Assembly (NCBI GenBank): GCA_963575645.1
Contig: OY754468.1
Location: 6,572,001 to 6,636,000 of the forward strand
Reading direction: 5' to 3'
Origin: Xanthostigma xanthostigma
Taxonomy: Eukaryota > Arthropoda > Insecta > Raphidioptera > Raphidiidae
DNA: 64,000 bases
Under the pieces are notes generated by a model. The model did not search any database. It was not told the DNA's origin and worked only from the letters and a program-made list of their open reading frames with translations. Shown one piece after another: positions 22,071 to 32,097 of this stretch. A program made the position numbers and the translations under genes. Each line of letters opens with the position of its first letter. The first letter of the stretch is position 1.

Positions 22071-22279
22071 TAACTCCATGGGGATCGAGCACACAGTTTG
22101 AATACTCCGGAACGATTTTGAGTGGTTACGTCCACCACAGCTTTTCCGTCATAATTCCGATTTTACGTTCCACGTCTCTTCCAACTGTTTTCCGCGTCCA
22201 TGGGATAGCAGCCTAATTTCAAATGCATTTGTGGCAGTTTTTTGAAGTCGTGTGAAATTAATATAGGTACTGCCAAATG

Positions 22280-22561
22280 CAGCCCCGGATCTACGATTTT
22301 TTTCAACCGGGGCAGAAGCTTGATAATGGCGCTGCCTCTCTCCAGCGTCTGAGATAAATTACTTTAAAAAACTCACAAATACATAATGGTTGGCATTTTT
22401 TGTGAAAGGGAAACCGTCAGGAAACAAGCAGATTGAGTAAATCGGAAAAAGGACAGATTGGGTGAGGTCTTCAATCATATTATATTATGATTTTGGCGCC
22501 CCCTGAAATTTCCACCAGGGGCAGGCGCCCCGGTTGGTCCCCTTTCCTAGATCCGGGGCTG
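22280..22561. mobile_element. Non-autonomous hAT MITE, CAGCCCCGGATCTA
   Basis: It starts CAGCCCCGGATCTACGA and ends TAGATCCGGGGCTG. The flanking 8-bp duplication GCCAAATG is perfect (22272-22279, 22562-22569). The 282-bp body has mirrored 'ccggggcag' and 'ggcgcc' motifs and no coding capacity. Confidence 0.9.
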
Positions 22562-22569
22562 GCCAAATG

Positions 22570-22948
22570 TAACGCAATGTGTCCTATCGAAACTTGTACC
22601 AGAAATGATGCACAGATATAAATGGATAACGGAAATCTGTAAAAAATACTAGATTGCACATAAAATTAGATACATTACGTTTTTTATGAAAGAGTTCATT
22701 GTGCATAAAATACTGTAATACACAGTAATAATTGAGCATAAATAGCTAAAATGATTACCAGAGTTTCCGCTAAGTGCATGTTTGAAGGCCACCTCCAAAA
22801 AATACATTGAATTGTCTTTTTTTTATTTAAACCATGAAATTTTTTGTTAACTGTTCTTTCGGTAATCGGAACGTACTTCATGTACCTACTAGTCATAGAT
22901 AACATTAGTTATATTGGGTTTCTGGTACAACTTTAGAAGATAAAAGCA
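22570..22948. other. No gene recognised
   Basis: AT-rich intergenic; the minus-strand frame at 22696-22905 has no recognisable domain. Confidence 0.35.
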
Positions 22949-23418
22949 CTTTTCTTCATACCTCGATCGAAAGTGCATACTTTCGGCACCAATTTTAAGG
23001 CAGAAAGTCTAACATTTACGCATTGGTGGGATTACACGCTACAATACAGGAAGTTCGTACATTCGGGTGGTTGTAAAGCAAAAACTGCAAGCAACTGTTG
23101 TTTAGATGTCGTTTCCATAGCAACCCTATTACATTTTAGCTAATAATCGCGAACAGCTGTCATTTGTGTTTTTACGTATAATGTCAAAGCTTGCTTGGAA
23201 TTTATCTGTGTTTTTATGTAATTAATACGTAATTAATTAATCAATGTATTTAATAAACGTGCTTACGATCGAGGTATGAAGAAAAATAGTATACACCACA
23301 CTGGCCGAAGGTGTGATAGCCTTGCCCTGCGCTCATGATGCCTGAGGCGAAGCCGAGGGCATCATGGCGCGCAGGGCAAGAATATCATACTTTCGGCCCT
23401 TGTGGTGTAATATACTAA
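22949..23418 (-). mobile_element. Composite hairpin/foldback element, copy 2 (most complete)
   Basis: Part A (22949-23281) has termini CTTCATACCTCGATCG and CGATCGAGGTATGAAG. Part B (about 23288-23415) is a ~130-bp hairpin from 'tacaccacactggccga' to 'cggcccttgtggtgta', centred on 'gaggcgaagccgag' and with 'cttgccctgcgc' facing 'gcgcgcagggcaag'. Orientation is inverted relative to 4234-4715. Confidence 0.7.
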
Positions 23419-23949
23419 ATTGGCACTAACCTCCATAGAAATGCGCAATGTATGTTTGTATATATGTTTGTATTTATGGATGTTTCACCGTAGCTCCTAA
23501 ACTATTCATCCGATTTTGATAAATAAGGTGTTATTATGGCCCAGGTAACATAGGCTACATTTATTTTTGAATGCTGGTCCCAGAGGGGGCATGTGGAGTG
23601 CTATGAAAAATAATTATTAGTGTGTGTTTAATTAATAAATCGAACATTTTCTTATGTGCGCACTAATATACTTTTTGAAACATAATCGTTGTCTTTACGC
23701 CCCGGATTTATTTATCAGAGAGAAAATAGTTTGTCCAAACCTAGTACCTAATCAGTAAAGTATGAAATAACCAATACAGTTTGTTGAATTAAACAATGCG
23801 ACGCTATTGTGAGTATTGAAATGACCCATATATAATATGTATTGTTGTTTTTTTACAGTTTTGATTTGACTATATTTTTGTACTGTAAATAATAATGGCT
23901 GATCTTATAATCTTTGATAATAACAACACTTTACAAACGTTAAATATAA
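23419..23949. other. No gene recognised
   Basis: About 23440-23600 is generic retroposon-like text ('ctcctaaactattcatccga'). The rest is AT-rich with no features. Confidence 0.35.
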
Positions 23950-24466
23950 AGGTGACACTTGATATGGCTATTTGTGTTCGCTATTGGGTGTTTGTTGTAT
24001 TTGGCAAAATATATGACGTTCAAGACAAACATGCAAATAGAGGCAAATACGACCATCCACATTTGGCAGTCAAATAGCAAACACACAAACATTTGGCAGC
24101 AGAACGCAAGGTTCAAAATTCAAGGAATTTTAGCACTGTTTCATTGTCCCAATTCATTTTCAATAGTAATTGTTCCAGTTCTCGCTCACAGCACAGACAC
24201 AAAAATACTGCACGTCCGTACAGGTTCACGGCGCGTGCGCTTCTGAATATAGCCATTGTGTGGACGGTTTATTTGCCGTATTTGACTCCTTTGATGTGCC
24301 TCGAAAAACCGACAAGCGCACGGTAACGCGTATTTGGTATTGGCCTTATTTGTCAAATAGGAAAATAAGGCCAACGCCTAACACTTTGTCAAATAGACCC
24401 TCCACACTTGGTAATTGTTTGCCAAATATGCCAAATACACAAATACAAATAGCCATGTGAAGTGCC
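23950..24466. mobile_element. Foldback MITE with 'CAAATAGCC' termini
   Basis: Left end 'cacttgatatggctatttgt' mirrors right end 'acaaatagccatgtgaagtg' (about 24445-24464). Repeated 'ttggca' and 'gccaaat' motifs occur along the element in both orientations. The several overlapping open frames are by-products of this low-complexity sequence. Confidence 0.65.
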
Positions 24467-25350
24467 GGCATAAAATTTAACATTCTATGTTTTATTCACC
24501 GGGCACTATTAAAGATAGAAGTTACCAATCTTGAAATTCGTTAGAATAAAATTTAGTTTCAATTAACCAATCAAAATATCAGGTAGAAAAGTTAGTAAAA
24601 GAATAAATATACACTGCACTATGCTTCTTTCTCTTTTTGTTGAATATTTTGACGTTCACCCAAAAATATAACCGATTGCGTTAGTGTAAACTTCCACTAA
24701 CTAACAAACAACACAAATAAATTCACAAGAGAAAACTGCAGATATAATACTCCACGTTTATAGGTTACGTATTATGATCTATGTGGCGGCCATTATTATT
24801 ATTTTATCAGGCGAATAAATATTTATGCCCTCGAAGTAAGACAGAATCTGAGAATATATTTATACCTGCAGTAAACATAATTTTTTTGGTAACTTGAATT
24901 ATAGCTATTTATTCGGTGGAATAGTTACCTGGAGAACAAATGAACCGAATAAATAACTATACTAACATTCTATGAATATGGCAATATCGTTGCGTTTTAG
25001 GGGCGGTGGACTTCTTTATATCTGTGTTAATGAACATCCCAAATAAATCTGCATACAAGCGAGGAAGATGAGATATTTATTAGAGGACAGATATTTAATT
25101 TATTTGTATTTATACCCGCGGCTTCTCATTACTTGTGCAAAATTGCCTAAACTTTAAAATTTGGTTTATGCTCCTTGGTAAATGATTAGTTCATTTTATT
25201 AAGTTTCATATTAACTTCCCAGTACATTGGGAAGTTATTGTAATGAGTTCGAAAATCGTATTGAAAATTTTTAACAATTTTTCAAGGATACTACACAATT
25301 TTTGAAAATCTCTCTCTCTCGCTCTCTCCCTCTCTCTCAGTGTGTGTATG
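24467..25350. other. No gene recognised; CT/GT microsatellite
   Basis: AT-rich. A (TC)n tract with interruptions lies at 25307-25340, followed by (TG)n. It abuts the MITE at 25351. Confidence 0.4.
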
Positions 25351-25680
25351 TATAACACGCGCCACAAACCTAAAAGGCTCGAAAGTTAGATGCGAATGCG
25401 GGTTGGCGCTTGTACAGTCTGATGAAAAACAACAAACTCGCAACTCAACAAAACTAATATAACAATAACAACTTGACAATAGCGTACTCGACTGTACTTT
25501 AAAGCGTCAGGAAAGCGACAAGTGACAAAGCCAACGAGCGATCACGGCCAATCACCGACGAGCGCACGTTCCGTGCAGGTAGCTAGGAGGTGGTGGGAGC
25601 CTCAACGGCTCTAAAATGTGCCTTTACGACGCTGTTTGTGACTAACTTCTGAACCTTTTAGATCAGTGGCGCGTATTATA
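25351..25680 (+). mobile_element. TATAAYACGCGCC MITE, full copy
   Basis: Termini TATAACACGCGCCACAAACC and GATCAGTGGCGCGTATTATA are inverted repeats, extending inward through 'taaaaggctcgaaagtta' against 'taacttctgaacctttta'. The flanks allow a TA duplication. 330 bp with no open frame; Tc1/mariner-type by target only. Copies: 39914-40241 and the truncated 10977-11254. Confidence 0.8.
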
Positions 25681-26271
25681 GGTACGTACGGACGTGATCA
25701 TTTCGTTCTAAGACGAAATCTCGAGAATAAAAAAATGATACCGAATGCGTTAAAATGGCTTATCAACGTGTAGGTATAAATAAATAATAAAATATACACT
25801 GAAATATACCTATATATAAAATAAAATAAATAATAAAATATAAATATAATCTGAAAGACATTTATAAACCCAGCTTCAAAACATGCATCATGTGTGAAGC
25901 GAACACATAAAAGCCCTAACGAAACTCAGCTCCACAGCGGGCTTGAAACCTAGCAGCCGAATCTAGCAGAGATTATAGCGACAAAACTAGCCTCGTGTGC
26001 AGCGACCCTTACACTATATTACAAAACATTTGAAATACAGTACTATACGGGAAAACATTGATTTTCTGTAGCTGATTCTAATTTATTTCACTTCCTGATT
26101 TGTCCCGTGTAAACAATTAGTAATACACTATTGTCATGCGAACAGGTATTAGGGTAATTGAATTTAAGACAAATCGGTGTTACAGCGTAGATTCTAATTA
26201 CAGTAATTTTATAATGGTGGTCTTCGAACCGATTTGGCAAAAATTAAAACGGGGTGTATCAATATATAGTC
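25681..26271. other. Intergenic with a MITE 3' fragment
   Basis: 25875-26013 matches the right part of the 'GCTGCACACGAGGC' family (40890-41027), with 'tgtgaagcgaacacataaaa' and the end 'gcctcgtgtgcagcgaccct'. The remainder is AT-rich with no gene. Confidence 0.5.
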
Positions 26272-26279
26272 TAGGTAAC

Positions 26280-27110
26280 TAAAGAATGCAATACCGGGAT
26301 CCCGCATACATTTTGCGGGAATAATCTCGGTCGAAAATTTTGTGGGATCCTGCTGGACTGGCGGGATTACAGAGAAGCGTAGATCAGACGTGTTACTCGA
26401 CGCGCGGAGGCTCGTGGACTGGCATTTGGCAAGCGAGCGATATTGTATAGGCGCTAATCGTGAACTTACAAAATTAGAAAAACAGTTTTTCAAACAAATA
26501 AGTCACAATTCAAAAATTTCTAACTTTACCTATATCTGATAGTTCAATTTCCTGGCATTTTATTCCGTCTCGCGCTCCCCACTTCGGTGGTTTGTGGGAC
26601 GCGGCTATAAAGAGTTGTATAAATATCATTAAGGTCGAGTAAAAAAAATGCGTTGTCTTTGTTTGGAGAAATGTATACACTCCTAAATCAAATTAAAGCT
26701 TGTTTGAATTCGCGACCCATAACTCCAATATATCCGACAGTCTCTCTGACTTGAACGCCTTAACTCCTGGTCATTTCCTTATGGGCGACTCACCCAGCGC
26801 CCTTTTGGAGCCAAATCATGCAGAAGTCAAAGAAAACCGGCTGTCCTTATGGCAGCGTATACAGCAACATTTTTTGGAAATTTTATGTCAATTTATATCT
26901 TAATCTTTGTTTAGTAATATGTATAAAAAAACTTGTTCAATATAGGTTAAAATTAAAACCATTTAACCGTCTTTTTTACGAATTACGATTGAATTGAGAA
27001 ATCTAAGTCCACCCTTCTAGATCCCGCAAATACCTGAATCCGGCGGGACTAAGATGGTTCAGTCCCGTAAATACCAGGATTGAAAATATCTTGCGGGATT
27101 GCATTCCCTA
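26280..27110. mobile_element. hAT element with captured BEL/Pao fragment
   Basis: Ends are TAAAGAATGCAATACCGGGA and, inward from the right, TAGGGAATGCAATCCCGC. They are flanked by a perfect 8-bp duplication TAGGTAAC (26272-26279, 27111-27118). 'gcgggat' motifs recur at both sides. The middle holds a BEL/Pao-like coding fragment (26736-26890) and no hAT transposase. A G-to-A-type difference near the left tip is the only terminal mismatch of note. Confidence 0.85.
26730..26903 (+). pseudogene. BEL/Pao LTR-retrotransposon pol fragment
   Basis: The plus frame contains LNALTPGHFLMG followed by ALLEPNHAEVKENRLSLWQR, the conserved stretch downstream of the integrase core in BEL/Pao polyproteins ('TPGHFL.G....L.EP...ENRL..WQR'). 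It is a fragment of about 50 residues, with no LTRs, protease or reverse transcriptase nearby. It is ancient and non-functional. Confidence 0.75.
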
Positions 27111-27289
27111 TAGGTAACCTATTTAATCCGAACAATTAATTGTAAGAAATCAGTTTAGATCGGTGGCTTTCAAAACGGGGGTGAGTTACTATTAAAAAAA
27201 ACAAACAGGACATTATTTTAAATGCGACTTTTGACATTATGGAAAAACGAACGTCAGAGAGTTTTAACACTCACACGAGCCACAAAAGT

Positions 27290-27545
27290 ATTAAGATCGC
27301 TGCACACGTGGCTAGTTTTGTTGCTGGGACTTGTGCGGGCTTGCGTGCGTGGTCAAAAGACGGATTTCAAAATTGGAACCGGGACTATTTTTCGTGCTTG
27401 TTTTGAGCAAAAACCAATCAGAAAACAGTATCTTGTCACGTGGGCCACATCGGCAAACGCCTACAAACAAATATGGCGTCATAGTGTGTGTTCTGTTCAA
27501 AAATAATAAACGTCCACTTATTGTACCTACACATTCGAACTGTCA
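27290..27545 (+). mobile_element. 'GCTGCACACGAGGC' MITE family, partial copy
   Basis: It starts 'cgctgcacacgtggctag' and continues with 'cggatttcaaaatt', 'aaccaatcagaaaacagtat' and 'cttgtcacgtgggc', matching 33766-34050 and 44197-44490. The right terminus is missing. Open frames on both strands are incidental. Confidence 0.65.
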
Positions 27546-27755
27546 CTCAATAATCTTAGACAATTCAGGCCGTGAATAAAACTTTTTTGAACTGCTGTAC
27601 GGATATTTTAAATACAATCATTTATCTATGCTTTAGAAATAGACGTACTTACTGCCGTTTAATTCAAATAATGTTTTTCGTAAAAACTGGTCGTCAGAAC
27701 TATTTTTTTCCTTCTGTAAAATTACGAAAACGTAGGTAATAGGTTTTTGATAATT

Positions 27756-28109
27756 CAGTAGAACCTCTTTAGGTCGAACCTCGATAAGTCGAAAACCTTC
27801 AAAACTCCAAAAAATGTTTTGATCCCTTCCGTTCAAGCCCCAAAACCTCCATTACTCGAAATCTCAACCCTCTATAGGTTGAAATAATCAGTGAGTCCCT
27901 ACAAGCCATTTCCGTACATATTTTCCCTCCCTGACTCTAAAAAATAAATTGGACCTCTGTATCTCGAACATAGCAACTCAAAATTAGTTGGAATGAATAT
28001 TAACCTCTACAAGTCGAATATTTCGTTACAAAATCCGCCCAAGTCGAAAACTCTCTAACTCGATTTTTTTGGCGTCTTCCTTAAAGTTCGACTTAGAGAG
28101 GTTCTACTG
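27756..28109. mobile_element. pogo/Tigger-like MITE (GTCGAAC family), copy 1
   Basis: Left end CAGTAGAACCTCTTTAGGTC and right end GACTTAGAGAGGTTCTACTG are inverted repeats. TA follows the right end. Internally 'ctcgaa', 'gtcgaa' and 'ctctataggttgaaataatc' repeat as in 34562-34924 and 52310-52605. Confidence 0.8.
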
Positions 28110-28528
28110 TATAGCAGAACTCAAACCGACGGATTCCGGGACTTTCCTGGAAATTCGGTCTTCTGGCAGCCCTACTCTGTACTGTGAGTTCTTATTTTCC
28201 GTGGAAGTGTGTTATACTTACCAGCAGTGACAAGTATAAATTGTTCCTGCTGGAGTCCATAGGGTTTGGGTTAAGGGTGAGCGAATTTAGGCGGTCAAGC
28301 TGTGATTGATGAACGCCAGTGGCTCATGAGACAACCGCGATCCTTCGGCGGTACCGTTCATATACTGTATGCCTGTTATTAGTGCACTAGCCTTTACCCC
28401 CAGCTTCGCTTACGATTGGGAAGAAACACGATTTGGCATAGTTACTCCTTTCTCTACGTAGACACCCACTAGGAACGGATTGGATGCAAATCCTATCCAA
28501 AACGGATTTTTCACCTACCATTACATAT

Positions 28529-28559
<31 letters not shown>

Positions 28560-28621
28560 TTCTCTCTCTATATGTGTGTGTAATGTTAACCCTTGAATTT
28601 CTATATGAATAAATATTTTTT
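28110..28621. other. No gene recognised; CT microsatellite
   Basis: Includes a hAT-end-like 'ttctggcagccctactc' near 28150, a dispersed repeat copy at 28388-28480 and a (CT)n microsatellite at 28529-28570. Confidence 0.4.
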
Positions 28622-29385
28622 CTTCACACCTCGATCGGCATCAATTGTAAGGCAGAAAGTCTAACATTTATTCCTTGGTTCGTACGTTCGGGTGGTAGTA
28701 AAGCAAAAACAACCAACCGACTGTTGTTTAGATGTCGTTTCCATAGAAACCCTGTTACATTTTAGCTAATAGTCGCGACCAGCTGTCATTCTTGTTTTTA
28801 CGTGTATGACCTCAAAGCTGCTTGCTTGAATTTATCTGTGTTATAATAATAATAATAATAAATATTTATTTCCCAACAGATATAACTCCAATAACAGGGA
28901 AATTACAAATTACAGAAAATGAATACATGTTAAAAAAAGAAAAGAAAAACACGTTATAAAAATATTTCTAATATCTAAATCATAAATTCATGATCTTATT
29001 AATTTTCTTAAAGCCTTATAACTAATCTGTAAAAAGTCTAAAAATGGTTTGTTAGCTTGCTGACTATTCACTAGTACACAATACTGAATTGTCAAAATGT
29101 TGTGTTGAAGCTTGAGGACGTGACAAAAGTTGATGTTTTGGCCTAGTTGACACACTTGAAACTTTAAAATTAACTTTACTTAATATATAATTGTCATTGA
29201 CCATATTATGAATAAGTTTATAAAAGAGAAGTACTACAGCATGATTACGTCTCAAAGCTGCTTGCTTGGAATTTATCTGTGTTTTTATGTAATTAATAAG
29301 TAATTAATTAATTCATGTATTTAATAAGCTGTGCTTACGACCGAGGTATGAAGAAAAATAGTATACACCACACTCGTCGAAAGTG
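28622..29385 (-). mobile_element. Composite foldback element, copy 3, split by a LINE
   Basis: Part A starts 'cttcacacctcgatcgg' and resumes after the LINE to end 'cttacgaccgaggtatgaag' (about 29350). Part B follows but is cut off at about 29385 ('cacactcgtcgaaagtgtga'). Same order as 22949-23418. Confidence 0.65.
28811..29283 (-). mobile_element. 5'-truncated LINE with 32/33-bp target duplication
   Basis: The insert 28843-29250 lies on the minus strand and ends in an (ATT)n-type tail (28843-28862 on +). It is bounded by a long direct repeat, 28811-28842 and 29251-29283, differing by one G. The minus frame 29255-29064 reads RRNHAVVLLFYKLIHNMVN then ILSKVNFKVSSVSTR, the C-terminal end of a Jockey/CR1-type reverse transcriptase ORF. 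The 3' UTR fills the rest. Long target duplications and a simple-repeat tail are diagnostic of target-primed reverse transcription. Confidence 0.88.
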
Positions 29386-30435
29386 TGACATACTATTACT
29401 GAATTTACAGAACTTTTATTTTTTCGTCCCGTGTACGGAAATTCAGAACACGTCAAAACTCCACTCGCATTTCGGACCAAGTGTCTTATTACCGAACATT
29501 TCCGGAATAATCTAAACGTATGGCAACCCTATTCCTAAAATTGTCGTCACGGGAGCGAAGCCTTGAGAAAAAAACTAGTTAAAAGTAAAAGTCGACCAAC
29601 TACTAGGACACATCAATCAAAATCTCATAACCGCAATGACGTAATATCGGTAATGTTTTCAATTCTATAGTATATACCGGCAATTGTTGGCAGTTTTATG
29701 CCGTCTGAGTGAGTGTGATGCACATTTACGGGGTCAGAGGTCACGTCATTTCTTAAATGCAGACAGATTACAACATTATTATTCTATGTATTTGTTTTCG
29801 CTCTAAACAAAAACTGGTTATAATTTGTGTCAATTTAATATTAATTTTTAACTCATCAACAGATACACCAGTGACTCCGAAACTTTTCAGTGTTACACCT
29901 CTCTTAGTCCAGTGCATTTAAAAATATTTTATGTAGCAATTCGAAAATGCGCAGGATTACTCCTGTCAGCAAATACATAAACACGTGTTTCATATTTTTT
30001 CAAAAACAACCCTTTCGGGAAATGCTTGAATGGATCTGACTAACTGAGTGAGCTATAAGCAAAAAACACTTTTATTTTGAGTGCTGTCCTCTGGGACCGA
30101 AATTCTATGCTAGATCGATTTTTCGCTCCGGAAAATCTCGTTTCTGTAAATTTCATCACAATCGTTAGAGCCTTTTGTCAATAAAGTTTTACATACGAGT
30201 ATACCTATTATGCATTATCTACATTAGTGAAAATTACATAATGCTACGCATATTATAATATAAAAATAACATAGGTACCATATAGATATATTGTTATTAT
30301 TTAGATATTCGTTAAAGTTATAATTTACTCAATTATTTGTTCTAGGTGTGACCCAAAAATTTCAAATACTTACATTTTTTCTTTTGTAGTTCATTCGAAA
30401 GGGTCTTCGATGAAGACCTTAATCCTGATTTTGCG
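29386..30435. other. No gene recognised
   Basis: A lone hAT-like end 'tatggcaaccctatt' is at about 29520. 29935-30020 repeats text from 475-545 ('gcaggattactcctgtca'). The rest is AT-rich intergenic. Confidence 0.35.
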
Positions 30436-30610
30436 TATTCTCCAAATTGCCACGTCCGTCGTTTTGGGGAGTTGCGCAACCCCAAAGAGAAATTTTAATA
30501 TCACCACCGTGTTCCGCACTTCCGCATCCTCGAAAATGTGGGGGGGGGGGGGTAATCTCGTTCCGACTCAAAATGTTTACATGTTCGTCCGACTCATACA
30601 CGCCACTATT
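30436..30610 (+). repeat. Dispersed repeat with poly-G tract
   Basis: Inverse of 16975-17130. It holds a run of 13 to 14 G at 30539-30552 where the other copy has 'cctccccctcccg'. Frames on both strands are incidental. Confidence 0.5.
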
Positions 30611-31070
30611 GATCTGAGTTATAAATTTAAGTAAAAAATTAATGTAAAACGCGTGTTTTTAGCACGGATTTAACGAATATGTCGTTAATCTTAATTAATT
30701 TGTGTTATATTAGCTACAAAAGCGATAAATGCATCGCGGAGCGCGAGTATTAGAGGCTTCAAAATAGCACGAAGTGAATAGCCCAAGCCTGGATGGTGGG
30801 GGAGGAATGAACCGATCGGGATGAATTTTCTTTTTAAATACTGGAAATTGAGTCTTCTTTCAATAGTAAATTAAATAAATAAAAACTAAAAAAACAAAAA
30901 TTATACATTCAACAAAACACATGTATAAGATGCAGTGACGACAAAATAGCAGAATATTGCCTGATGAAGTTCAAAAATATCAACGAAACGTTGCAACTTT
31001 TGAAACAACCCTATAATTAGTTGTACTTTTCTTATGCCTCGACTTAACACCACTTAAACAAAAAAAGTGT
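30611..31070. other. No gene; second CTGATGA...GAAACG motif
   Basis: At 30961-30990 the sequence CTGATGA, a short GTT/AAC stem and GAAACG recur, resembling the motif at 11258. Stem III is not convincing here. No coding sequence. The first mitoguardin exons were not recognised in this stretch. Confidence 0.3.
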
Positions 31071-31078
31071 TACCTTTA

Positions 31079-31686
31079 TAGTGATGTGTCCACATGACTC
31101 TTTATTGGGAGCTGGCTCCGTGCGCTCCGCTCACTAAAAAGAGTCGTTCAGAGCGAGTCGTTCAAAGGAGCGACACTAGTCAGTACGCACTACACAAGTG
31201 TGCAGACTGCAGAGGTGTGAACTGTCATCATGCATGCTCAGGAGTCACGTAGCATTGCACAACACAATACACACACTCAGCTCTGAGCTCATTTTCATAT
31301 GATTCTGATCTTAATATATTATTCGCATTTCGGATAAACTATAAAGTATAATAAAAGCTTAACAATAATAACGTTTATTGTTACAATATTTTATCTTTGT
31401 CAACGACGTCAATGTGAATGGTTTAAGTCACTGTAAGCTTAGTACTTTTACAGTGTGTCATTCAGCACTAAATGACTCAGCAAAGATAACTCCGTACGTG
31501 CAAAATTCACTAGTGCCTCTGTGGTCTGTGCTGTGTGCGCTCTGTAAATGTGCGAATGCAACAGTACAGAATAGCTCAGCACAGAGCAATGGCGCTCGGA
31601 GTGAGTCATTTACAAAAAAAGGGCGACTCGCTCCGAGAAGGGAGTCGTTCATTATGAACGACTCGCTCAGGAGCGACACATCACTA
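31079..31686 (+). mobile_element. Non-autonomous hAT element, copy 2
   Basis: Same element as 3432-4027: starts TAGTGATGTGTC, ends GACACATCACTA. Flanking 8-mers TACCTTTA (31071-31078) and TAGCTTTG (31687-31694) match at six of eight positions, so the insertion is older than copy 1 or the site has mutated. It sits in the mitoguardin intron, ending 73 bp before the exon at 31760. Confidence 0.85.
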
Positions 31687-31759
31687 TAGCTTTGGCATAT
31701 CAAATCCCGTGTTTCATTTATTTAGGAGAGATTTTTATCCTATTAATTTTTGTTTACAG

Positions 31760-32097
31760 GTATGGAAGCGCTGGAAACAACAATAAATTATTGGGAAGAT
31801 GCTTTGGCAGCGTACAGTTCGCGGGGAGGAGGTGACAGCAGTGGAAACCAACCTCTGGTTGTTCTCGAAGCGGATGACGCGGCGTTTGTCAGAGACCTCC
31901 AGCATCTGCTGGATATTGCGTACAGTCTCCAGGAAAATAGCGAATTGTTATTCCTTGACCAGCGCTCGGTTTTGTTTCGACCTGACAGTCATCTTAGTCA
32001 GCGCAGTCGACAGAGGGGCGGTAGCGTCGCTTCGGAAGCCGAAGGATACGATTCAAATATGTCAAGTGTTGAATCTTTCGCTTCGGCACAAGATCAG
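31760..32097 (+). CDS. Miga: Mitoguardin exon a (internal)
   Basis: The acceptor is 'ttgtttacag' directly before 31760. The exon opens with GT, completing a split codon (phase 1), then codes 112 residues. The donor is CAG|gtcggt at 32098. A TTG at 31750 lies in the intron and is not a start. Confidence 0.9.

Noticed and set aside
24093-24460. Several overlapping open frames near 24.2 kb
   Set aside because: They fall within a low-complexity foldback rich in 'ttggca' motifs; no domain or codon pattern.
27222-27579. Overlapping open frames on both strands
   Set aside because: They coincide with a MITE family present at least five times; the frames are not conserved between copies.
30961-31000. 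Second hammerhead ribozyme
   Set aside because: The core strings are present but stem III cannot be formed convincingly and stem II is three pairs; kept only as a note.
31378-31703. Open frames on both strands just upstream of the mitoguardin exon
   Set aside because: They lie in the hAT MITE and recur at 3714-3998; no protein family match and no transposase motif.
31750-31759. TTG at 31750 as a start codon for mitoguardin
   Set aside because: It is within the polypyrimidine tract of the splice acceptor 'ttgtttacag'; the exon begins at 31760 in phase 1.
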